Of a stretch of DNA of 5,892 bases, positions 1 to 5,892 are shown piece by piece. The notes below the pieces were generated by a model that did not search any database, was not told the DNA's origin, and saw nothing but the letters and a program-made list of their open reading frames with translations. The DNA comes from UBA4844 sp050943255 (GTDB lineage Bacteria > Bacillota > Syntrophomonadia > Syntrophomonadales > Syntrophomonadaceae). Each line of letters starts with the position of its first letter. The stretch's first letter is position 1. The position numbers and the translations under genes are program-made. The stretch is taken from NCBI GenBank assembly GCA_050943255.1, contig JBMNOV010000082.1, forward strand, positions 1-5,892, in the 5' to 3' direction.

Positions 1-675
1 CCTTTCTGATGGCTCATGTAAATAACTAATTGTCGGATTTAGTGCAGTACGGTAAATCTCTTTTAAAATAGTAGTATAGGTCATTGCATTTCCAAAAGAT
101 ATCAATGCATTTAGGGCATTACCTGGAGGTCTCTTTTTTCGACCTTCGAAATCCCAACCAGTTATTTCTTCCCAGTGCGAATAGTATATCTTGCGCGAAT
201 GTGCTTCCTGACTCATTAACTCTTCAATAGACGAAGCGTTATTAAGTGAACGTCTTATGTCGTCCAGTTTTAAACATGTTTCGTCAAATTGTCTCTTTTC
301 AAGATTTCGACGAATGTTATGAATTGCACCTTCAACAAATATTCTTGCTAGCTTTAATCTTTCCGTTTTATTGAGATAATGCTCAACCTGTTTCACGATT
401 AATAGTCCGGATAATTGAGTTTCTCGAGGAATAAAACTGCCAGAATAATGTCCAAAATAGTTAAAAAAGTGTAGACAAATTTGATTTTGTCCCAGCAAAT
501 CTAACAATTTGCTGTTTAAGTCTAGTTCAGAAAAACAATAAATGTGATCAACATCCTCAATAGGGATAATGCGGCGTTCGCTAGCAGTCTCAAACGCCAG
601 AGTATTATCTTTTCTACGAAACCGCCCCGGCGAAAATAAATAGTATGTTCTGCCCAACAAACCACCCCAAATCAT
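1..675 (-). CDS. cas1: CRISPR-associated endonuclease Cas1 (type I-B), partial, C-terminus cut by window edge
   Basis: Cas1 is the integrase that, with Cas2, inserts new spacers into the CRISPR array. I translated this minus-strand frame by hand. It is open for 225 codons from an ATG at 675-673 to the left edge, so the last third or so of a typical ~330-residue Cas1 is missing. The N-terminal domain begins with RTYYLFSPGRFRRKDNTL (residues 9-26), typical of type I-B Cas1. The catalytic C-terminal domain shows the metal ligand Glu157 in QEAHSRKIYYS, the conserved stretch KRPPGNALNALISFGNA (181-197) and the second ligand His220 in NPTISYLHEPSER. The third acidic ligand lies off the window. The start overlaps the cas4 stop as ATGA (4 bases), which indicates translational coupling. 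There is no good Shine-Dalgarno of its own before the ATG. A slightly later TTG (codon 6 or 7) is possible but less likely. No frameshift or stop is seen in the visible part. The family assignment is very secure. Confidence 0.96.
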   Translation of the reverse strand, partial: MIWGGLLGRTYYLFSPGRFRRKDNTLAFETASERRIIPIEDVDHIYCFSELDLNSKLLDLLGQNQICLHFFNYFGHYSGSFIPRETQLSGLLIVKQVEHYLNKTERLKLARIFVEGAIHNIRRNLEKRQFDETCLKLDDIRRSLNNASSIEELMSQEAHSRKIYYSHWEEITGWDFEGRKKRPPGNALNALISFGNAMTYTTILKEIYRTALNPTISYLHEPSER

Positions 676-1205
676 GCATAACAAAAATCGAAATAAGCAC
701 AACGTTTACACATCTTTTTTTGTGCCCTTTTAGGAGGAAAGGGTTGCTGTTGAATAGCTTGTACATTTGATAAAGCTTCCATCAGCAACAATCTGTCTTC
801 TTCTGTAAACTCCACGTCTATCTTACGCATACTTTCGGGATAATGTATAATTCCTGCAGAACAATTGATGCCCTTGTTTTGAAGAATATAAATATAGTAC
901 TTAAGTTGCCATATGTGTGCTTCTTCGAACTTTTTACTCTTTTTCACTTCATGAACATAGACCTGATCACCATATTTTAAAAAATCTATTTTTGCTCTAT
1001 CAAAACCAACTTCTTTATTAACTTCACGCTTAAACCGTTCCTCATGAATTATTTTCCCTTTAATAACATCTGAATTTCCAGATACATTCTCAAGGTTTAA
1101 ACCTTTGGAAAATAACCAAACCTTTCGATGGCAAATGAAATAATATGCAACCATTGTACCAGTAATATTAATAGTAGAAGTTTGCATATCATCTTCATTT
1201 TTCAT
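672..1205 (-). CDS. cas4: CRISPR-associated Cas4, RecB-like Fe-S exonuclease
   Basis: Cas4 works with Cas1-Cas2 in adaptation: it processes prespacer ends and helps choose PAM-adjacent, correctly oriented spacers. The frame is open back to a TTG at 1247-1245, which would give 191 residues. I prefer the ATG at 1205-1203 (177 residues): AAAAGGGG lies 10 bases upstream and the length fits the family. Numbered from the TTG, the RecB/PD-(D/E)XK nuclease motifs are His68 (GKIIH), Asp88 (AKIDF), Glu100 and Lys102 (HEVKKS) and the QxxxY motif Gln114-Tyr118. The four Fe-S cysteines are Cys39 (YFICHRK) and Cys180, Cys183 and Cys189 (CKRCAYFDFC). The protein ends only two residues after the last cysteine. 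The preferred start lies inside the end of cas3 (11-base overlap), and its stop overlaps the cas1 start, so it is coupled on both sides. All motifs are intact. Another possible start is the ATG at 1187-1185. Confidence 0.95.
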   Translation of the reverse strand: MKNEDDMQTSTINITGTMVAYYFICHRKVWLFSKGLNLENVSGNSDVIKGKIIHEERFKREVNKEVGFDRAKIDFLKYGDQVYVHEVKKSKKFEEAHIWQLKYYIYILQNKGINCSAGIIHYPESMRKIDVEFTEEDRLLLMEALSNVQAIQQQPFPPKRAQKKMCKRCAYFDFCYA

Positions 1206-3894
1206 AATATAAAAGCCCCTTTTGTCGGTCATATGGAATGTTGGCAATCATAATGCCCGATAGCCATCTGTCTAATTTGTCATAGATTTTATATTTCCGG
1301 TTTGCGGTTAAACCACTAGGGATTACGCAGCTAATGTCAATGTCCGAAAGCTTCTCCCCCCTATCGGTAGCGTTATAAGGGCAACTAACAGTATAAAGTG
1401 GTAAAATTGATATACTAAGTTCCAGGTAATTAAGCCCGCTAACCATACTATTTTCAATCCATTCTCTAACTGCTGTGTAAAATTGTTCAACCATCTTAAC
1501 AGGAATAACTGTGATATCATTTACGTCTCTGAACAAATTCATAGCATCTCGTCTTCGATCAGAGCAATAACCATGGTCAAGAATATCAAGGGTTTCAAAA
1601 TATCTATTGAGATAAGCGCCAATTTTTAGTGGATATTCCGGTTTTAGTCCTTCTTTTAGTGCTTCATAACAATAATCCACCCAATCCGATTTTTGCTTTT
1701 CTGTCAAGCATATATTCTGTCTGTCAAATGATTTTATTAGTTGCAACAATTGTAGATTTGGATTGATAGTTTCCTTTTTCTTTCTAGAATTTTTATCGTG
1801 AAAAAAACATTCTATCCAAGGTGGTTCTGTTAGCAATTTAACAAATTCATCTACTGAATGAATCTTCTTATTGTTTTTAAGCCATAGTAAAAGTACAATA
1901 ATGGAAATTACCGTTAAATCCCGGTCATATACACTTTTCATACCCGAAGCTAATACTACATCATGGTCATTTGACTTGATATTTCCTCCGTTTACCATAA
2001 TTACTACATTAGGATCTTGAGGTGCATTATCACCCTCACTACGAGCAAAACGACGATAGACTCTTCCCATACGTTGTATTAAGCTATCAACCGGAGCTGG
2101 CTCCGTAAATAATAAATCTGCATCTATATCCAGGGATGCCTCCACAATTTGGGTAGCTACTACAATACAAGCTCTTCTTATTCCCTGTTGAGAGTTAGGC
2201 ATATACTCATCTACAACAAGTTCTTCTAATTTTTTTCTATCAGCTACTGAAAAACGAGAATGAAGAAGAACAGTATCGATATTCATATCTGAGGTTTTTA
2301 GTTTATTCTGAATCTTTTCAAATATTTCATTAGCTGCTTTCACTGTATTCATTACAATAAGTACTTTTTTGCTATTTTTCACTGCCACTAAAACTTCGTG
2401 AATAACTGAATCATATCCGCCATCATGCAGAATAAAACTTATACGATGTCTCATAGATGTAGCAACATATTCGAAATTTGGTTCTTCAATCATTCGTACT
2501 ATTTGCCTATTCTCCAAATCAATTCTACGCCCTATCTCTTCCCTTATAAAGGGTGGCAAGGTTGCAGTCATTAATAGGGTTTTCCCACCGAAATGGTTAT
2601 TTTGCTGAACTAAATGGGTAACTATAGCTGCGGCTTTGGGATCATAAGCCTGTACTTCGTCAATAATTAAATACCCGTTCATAAGAGCGGCAATAATCCT
2701 TTCATAGCCCGGGTACCTTAACGCCGCCGGGGCAAATTGGTCAGCGGTAGCTATAATATAAGGCTTAGCTAGATGACGGGCCATATCTACTGCTTTCCGC
2801 GTCTCTCCTTCGTAGTCGAGGAGCTCATTTTCTTGTTTAGTACGTCTATATATTTCAAGCACGGAATTACCATGTAATAGTGCTACACATCCAGTGGCTC
2901 CTACTTCTGCATTAGCAAAAAGCTCGTTGGTTCGGTCATAAATTTTATTAACCGCCGCTTGCATTGGAAGGGTCATAAAGTTTTTCTTACCTGCACCCCA
3001 TAGATAGGCAAATTCCGTTTTACCAAAACCGGTTGGTGCTACTAAAATTAAATTTTGACCTTGCAACTGTTGGTTAGTATCAAAAAATTCTTTCTGCCAG
3101 AAATCTTCGCAACCGAACTTTTTGGCAAGACAAGAGCTAATTTGATTAAAATTTAAAGCCTCACCCATCTCAATTTCGGTAATGCTTATCCCGGTATTAC
3201 ACGTTTCAACCATAGATGCAAAATGATCGGCTCTCATCAAACTGCCAGCTATAAATACCCGTAATTTTTCATCATTATTAGTTGAGGAATCTTTAATTTT
3301 AGAGGGCAAGAATGTTAACGTATAAGGTGGAACTAGTAAACCTGCCGAGCCAAGATTATTGTAACAGAGGTAATCAATTAAAGTATCATTGATATCGATA
3401 ATGTTAGGATTTAGGTCATACTTATTGATAATATCATGCAAATAATCCTTTAATTCACGACAACGTTTAATCCATTGTTCTTTATTCTCAATAATTTCCC
3501 TTGCTTTTTCATTAATTCTTGATTGGCTCAATCCCATTAATAAATCAGGAAAATTATCTCTCCAATGATGAAAGGCTACCGCTGAAATTATTATATGAGC
3601 AACCTTATGGTCTGAAATAGGGAATTCCTCCGGTTTAATAAAAAAAAGGGATAATAATCCATGAGGAATATCATTTTTATCTGTTGATAATTTGGATTTA
3701 GTTAGTTTAGCTTGAAATGCAGGATCTATTTTCCCTATATCATGGAGTAATGCGGAGTATAACAAACCACACCACCATTCTTCAGGAAAATAATCAGCGC
3801 TTTTTTCTTTGAGTATAGCAATAGCTTGCATAACATCACTTATGTGCTGTGTAAGTGTTATTCCATTACTCTTTGCCAGAAAATCGTCAGACAA
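1195..3894 (-). CDS. cas3: CRISPR-associated nuclease-helicase Cas3 (HD domain fused to SF2 helicase), type I-B
   Basis: Cas3 is recruited by target-bound Cascade. It nicks the displaced strand with its HD domain and degrades DNA while translocating 3' to 5' with ATP. The 899-residue protein carries the complete N-terminal HD set: His17, His51-Asp52 (ALLHDIGK), His78, His109-His110 and a late Asp223 (SLMRADHFAS). The helicase follows: Walker A APTGFGKTE (286-294), DEVQ (412-415, where DEVH/DEAH is common), motif III MTATLP (442-447), the second RecA lobe from about 505, IVVATQIVEASLDID (577-591) and the arginine-finger motif QRMGRVYRR (607-615). The poorly conserved C-terminal domain ends in a YDxxxGL-like segment (888-894). 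The start is TTG at 3894-3892, one base after the cas5 stop, with a strong GGGGAG site 7 bases upstream. The next in-frame ATG (codon 22) would remove His17, so the TTG is well supported. The gene is intact, without frameshifts. It is slightly long for the family. Confidence 0.97.
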   Translation of the reverse strand: MSDDFLAKSNGITLTQHISDVMQAIAILKEKSADYFPEEWWCGLLYSALLHDIGKIDPAFQAKLTKSKLSTDKNDIPHGLLSLFFIKPEEFPISDHKVAHIIISAVAFHHWRDNFPDLLMGLSQSRINEKAREIIENKEQWIKRCRELKDYLHDIINKYDLNPNIIDINDTLIDYLCYNNLGSAGLLVPPYTLTFLPSKIKDSSTNNDEKLRVFIAGSLMRADHFASMVETCNTGISITEIEMGEALNFNQISSCLAKKFGCEDFWQKEFFDTNQQLQGQNLILVAPTGFGKTEFAYLWGAGKKNFMTLPMQAAVNKIYDRTNELFANAEVGATGCVALLHGNSVLEIYRRTKQENELLDYEGETRKAVDMARHLAKPYIIATADQFAPAALRYPGYERIIAALMNGYLIIDEVQAYDPKAAAIVTHLVQQNNHFGGKTLLMTATLPPFIREEIGRRIDLENRQIVRMIEEPNFEYVATSMRHRISFILHDGGYDSVIHEVLVAVKNSKKVLIVMNTVKAANEIFEKIQNKLKTSDMNIDTVLLHSRFSVADRKKLEELVVDEYMPNSQQGIRRACIVVATQIVEASLDIDADLLFTEPAPVDSLIQRMGRVYRRFARSEGDNAPQDPNVVIMVNGGNIKSNDHDVVLASGMKSVYDRDLTVISIIVLLLWLKNNKKIHSVDEFVKLLTEPPWIECFFHDKNSRKKKETINPNLQLLQLIKSFDRQNICLTEKQKSDWVDYCYEALKEGLKPEYPLKIGAYLNRYFETLDILDHGYCSDRRRDAMNLFRDVNDITVIPVKMVEQFYTAVREWIENSMVSGLNYLELSISILPLYTVSCPYNATDRGEKLSDIDISCVIPSGLTANRKYKIYDKLDRWLSGIMIANIPYDRQKGLLYYEK
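1216..1223 (-). promoter_or_regulatory. Candidate ribosome binding site for cas4
   Basis: AAAAGGGG on the minus strand lies within the last codons of cas3 and ends 10 bases before the ATG at 1205-1203. The spacing is slightly long but usable. It favours this ATG over the upstream TTG (1247) and ATG (1232), which have no comparable purine-rich motif. Inference from sequence only. Confidence 0.5.
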
Positions 3895-3895
3895 A

Positions 3896-4765
3896 TTAAC
3901 ACTCCCCTTTCTGAGGAACTGGATTAATTAGGCCCATATATATGGGAGTATTTAATGATAGATCTGTATATAAACTTGGAAGTGTGAAATTATCCAAAAA
4001 AGGAATCTGGTTTGAACATAAGCGTGCAGGGATATGCCGGAAATTTCTTATCTTCCAGGGGCTTGTACCTTCAAGGGAAACTTCTACTATTTTGTAGAGA
4101 GACGTAACCAGTAATATAGTTCCCTGCATTTTTTTAAATAGGCTTGAATATTCCAGACTATTAATATGATGACCTACACCGTAGGCAAATTGGGGTTCCG
4201 GCATCCACTGATAATAAGAAGAAGCGTCCTTGAAATTACTTCCGGAGTTGGATATAACGATATCCTTTATATCAACCTGTTCAATCATTCCCCAATCCTC
4301 TGATCTTCCCAAGTGAATATGATTAATCCATTTTTCCGGGTTAAAGGCATTTTCCTTGAGTTGTTCTAAAACTGTCAAATCTGAATGGTACAAATAGATA
4401 TAGATTTCAACATCGTTTAATACTTCCACGGTAATTGGGCTTTGGCCCCCCGGATGCTCTAATGACTCTTGCCAATTTCTATTTTCAGTGGAATAGAATC
4501 TGCTATTATGGGCTTTTTTACTCATATTACGCATCCATGTATACTCATGGCTTATAGATTGATGCTTTGCAACAATCCCCAAAGCTAATTCCCCTGCTAG
4601 CATCTGGTCAATTTGTTTTTTATCCCCTAAAATATTTGCTAGTAAACCTATTACAGTCGAATAAGGTGGTAATGGATATGTCTTGCGAGGGTTGTTGCTA
4701 TGAATAACTCGGAAGTGAGCGGTTGGAGCAGTTATTTTCATTTTTAGAACTGTTAATTCAGCCAT
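3896..4765 (-). CDS. cas5: CRISPR-associated Cas5 (Cas5t-like, type I-B Cascade subunit)
   Basis: Cas5 is a RAMP-fold Cascade subunit that caps the 5' handle of the crRNA and contacts the large subunit and the first Cas7. The frame is open from an ATG at 4780 (294 residues). I prefer the ATG at 4765-4763 (289 residues): GGTGAT, a good anti-Shine-Dalgarno match, lies just upstream of it, while the 4780 ATG has no such site. Typical family features, numbered from the 4780 ATG, are the N-terminal strand and turn KITAPTAHFR (15-24), the glycine-containing helix YPLPPYSTVIGLLANILG (35-52), and HLGRSEDW (156-163), a signature of Cas5t-type proteins. These are followed by a C-terminal half ending in YMGLINPVPQ. 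The gene lies directly after cas7 and one base before cas3. I see no sign of the catalytic Cas5d-type crRNA-processing role, so a separate Cas6 is expected. The family is clear; the exact subfamily label is slightly less certain. Confidence 0.93.
   Translation of the reverse strand: MAELTVLKMKITAPTAHFRVIHSNNPRKTYPLPPYSTVIGLLANILGDKKQIDQMLAGELALGIVAKHQSISHEYTWMRNMSKKAHNSRFYSTENRNWQESLEHPGGQSPITVEVLNDVEIYIYLYHSDLTVLEQLKENAFNPEKWINHIHLGRSEDWGMIEQVDIKDIVISNSGSNFKDASSYYQWMPEPQFAYGVGHHINSLEYSSLFKKMQGTILLVTSLYKIVEVSLEGTSPWKIRNFRHIPARLCSNQIPFLDNFTLPSLYTDLSLNTPIYMGLINPVPQKGEC
3902..3910 (-). promoter_or_regulatory. Strong Shine-Dalgarno for the TTG start of cas3
   Basis: AAAGGGGAG on the minus strand sits in the last codons of cas5 and ends 7 bases before TTG at 3894-3892. 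It is the best ribosome binding site in the window and decides the cas3 start. Together with the one-base gap after the cas5 TAA, it suggests reinitiation-coupled but independently supported translation of cas3. Confidence 0.75.
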
Positions 4766-4769
4766 ACTT

Positions 4770-4775
4770 ATCACC
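4770..4775 (-). promoter_or_regulatory. Candidate ribosome binding site for the inner ATG of cas5
   Basis: GGTGAT on the minus strand matches the 3' part of the extended Shine-Dalgarno (GGAGGTGAT) and ends 4 bases before the ATG at 4765-4763, which puts its GG pair at normal distance. The upstream ATG at 4780-4778 is preceded by AT-rich sequence without such a match. The site therefore favours the shorter Cas5, although coupling from the cas7 stop at 4785-4783 could still use the first ATG. Confidence 0.45.
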
Positions 4776-4782
4776 GCCATTA

Positions 4783-5883
4783 CTATATGGCATTCATTAC
4801 GTCATTAACACTAGTCCATTTAAAGAAACCTTTATCCTCTGATATATTGGGTGATTCAGCAACTGGAATTCCGTTTACTGGAATAATATTCTCATACCAT
4901 GCTTTAAGCACATAATCGTTATTAAGCGCTGTGTTCAATGGTTTCCCATCTATTTCTCCACCTTTTAGCATAATAGCACTATTAAATATAGGAACAGGTA
5001 CTTTCAAAGTTGCAAGAACAATAAATACGGGTACCATTCCATAATCTTCTGTGCTGGAATGCATAATGAAGCCATTTTTTATTACAGACACAATTTCTTT
5101 AATCCTTTTTTTATACTCTTCTTCACTAACAGCAAATACTACCTTTGCAAATTCTCTAGTTTCGTAAATTCCAACTAAGCCCTGAATCTGTTCATTACTG
5201 TTATTGTTTAAGCAGTACCATTCAAATTGATCCTTAATATTCTCTTTTATACAGCTTCTTTCTATTGTATTTAATTCGTCTGTTTTAGCTAATGGATGTT
5301 TTGTAATCCACTTCTTCAAATCAACTGGTAATTTCTTAAAGAACAATTCCTGGTAACCCAAACGGCATAGGTCGATAGTAAAAGATAATCTATATAAGGA
5401 GTGATGTTCTTCTTTTTGAAAAGGATTAGGGGTTGCTTCCTCCCCTTGTTTAAGGGTTCTTTGAACTAAATCATGATTTGCATAAAAAGCCATATCCGCC
5501 TGCCATGGTTCAAGTGATATTGCTTTAGTAATGCCAAGCGGTGCCTTTCGTATAACACTATTTTTATCATTATCATCACTATTATCAGATTTGGTATTCA
5601 TAAAACCAAATAAATCAATTTCTGGGTAGTGAATGATATTTGCTTCTGGGAACTTAAATTGAATTACTTTTTTATGCTTTGTCAAAGGGGCAGGTTGCCA
5701 ATCAAACAGTTTTCCCAGGGTATTAAACATATGATGACGAATAAAAGCACGGCTCAAAAATGAATATGTACCATCTACCCTGGATAATTTTTTTATTGAG
5801 GTGATATTTTCACCCAATTTATCATTTCGGTTAACAGCTGAGCTTTCAAAAACAACCGTAGCTGTAATCCCTTTTGTCTTCAT
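4783..5883 (-). CDS. cas7: CRISPR-associated Cas7 (Cst2/DevR family), type I-B Cascade backbone
   Basis: Cas7 polymerises along the crRNA spacer to form the Cascade backbone and presents it for pairing with target DNA. The protein belongs to the Cst2/DevR family. Its N-terminus is KTKGITATVVFESSAVN, followed by SRVDGTYSFLSRAFIRHHMF (the conserved R-rich helix), IDLFGFM, APLGITKAISLEPWQADMAF and HHSLYRLSFTIDLCRLG, with a C-terminal RAMP-fold half. I choose the ATG at 5883-5881 (366 residues), because family members usually start with M-K just before the first strand. The frame also contains a TTG at 5892-5890 on the very edge, so its ribosome binding site cannot be seen and a longer form cannot be excluded. 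A short Asp/Asn/Ser-rich stretch follows IDLFGFM and is probably a surface loop. The stop is two bases before the first possible cas5 ATG. The gene looks complete, and the missing cas8b1 and cas6 should lie upstream. Confidence 0.94.
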   Translation of the reverse strand: MKTKGITATVVFESSAVNRNDKLGENITSIKKLSRVDGTYSFLSRAFIRHHMFNTLGKLFDWQPAPLTKHKKVIQFKFPEANIIHYPEIDLFGFMNTKSDNSDDNDKNSVIRKAPLGITKAISLEPWQADMAFYANHDLVQRTLKQGEEATPNPFQKEEHHSLYRLSFTIDLCRLGYQELFFKKLPVDLKKWITKHPLAKTDELNTIERSCIKENIKDQFEWYCLNNNSNEQIQGLVGIYETREFAKVVFAVSEEEYKKRIKEIVSVIKNGFIMHSSTEDYGMVPVFIVLATLKVPVPIFNSAIMLKGGEIDGKPLNTALNNDYVLKAWYENIIPVNGIPVAESPNISEDKGFFKWTSVNDVMNAI

Positions 5884-5892
5884 ATTAAACAA

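Noticed and set aside
1..675. A possible gene-free or non-coding left end, since no long complete frame is obvious there.
   Set aside because: Reverse translation gives 225 uninterrupted codons with clear Cas1 motifs. It is a gene truncated by the window edge.
1323..1520. A 65-codon minus-strand open frame that looks hydrophobic (MISQLFLLRWLNNF...).
   Set aside because: It lies wholly inside cas3 in another frame of the same strand, with no ribosome binding site. Its hydrophobic look comes from the T-rich out-of-frame reading of the Cas3 C-terminal domain.
3611..3665. A poly-A/T-rich stretch (AAAAAAAGGG and nearby GGATAAT) resembling a terminator tail or promoter on the + strand.
   Set aside because: It encodes the conserved HD-domain segment around His78 of Cas3 and has no stable stem before the A/T run. 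It is explained by lysine, phenylalanine and leucine codons in AT-rich DNA.
1..5892. A CRISPR repeat-spacer array or leader within the window.
   Set aside because: I found no regularly spaced repeat of about 28-37 bases on either strand. The window is coding almost throughout.
1..5892. An insertion sequence, toxin-antitoxin pair, anti-CRISPR or other cargo gene hidden in the operon.
   Set aside because: All junctions are overlaps or gaps of at most two bases, and no additional frame shows a recognisable domain or ribosome binding site.

Overview
This window is an interior slice of a type I-B CRISPR-Cas operon of the 'Tneap/Cst' flavour (Cst2/DevR-type Cas7 with Cas5t). All genes are on the minus strand, so transcription runs from right to left: cas7 (5883-4783), cas5 (about 4765-3896), cas3 (3894-1195), cas4 (about 1205-672) and the first 225 codons of cas1 (675 to the left edge). 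The order cas7-cas5-cas3-cas4-cas1 is the classical one for this subtype. cas6 and the large subunit cas8b1 (cst1) would be expected beyond the right edge. The rest of cas1, then cas2 and a repeat-spacer array, would be expected beyond the left edge. None of these is visible here, so their presence is inferred.

The genes are packed with almost no spacers. Two bases separate cas7 from the most upstream cas5 start, and one base separates cas5 from cas3. cas4 starts inside the end of cas3, and cas4 and cas1 share a 4-base ATGA overlap. I see no promoter, terminator, tRNA, repeat array or mobile element. There is no gene-free stretch longer than a few bases, so the segment reads as one polycistronic unit relying on translational coupling and local Shine-Dalgarno sequences.

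Functionally, cas7 and cas5 encode Cascade backbone and crRNA 5'-handle subunits. cas3 encodes the HD nuclease-helicase that destroys DNA bound by Cascade. cas4 and cas1 belong to the adaptation module, which acquires new spacers; Cas4 helps select and trim PAM-proximal prespacer ends. Every catalytic motif that can be checked is present, so the system looks intact within the window.

The AT-rich composition, TTG start use, GGGGAG/GGTGA-type ribosome binding sites and the look of the proteins suggest a low-GC Firmicute, most likely a clostridial anaerobe. That is a weak inference because these operons move horizontally. I did not find a previously undescribed system. The points worth a second look are mainly start-site choices and a few local sequence features.
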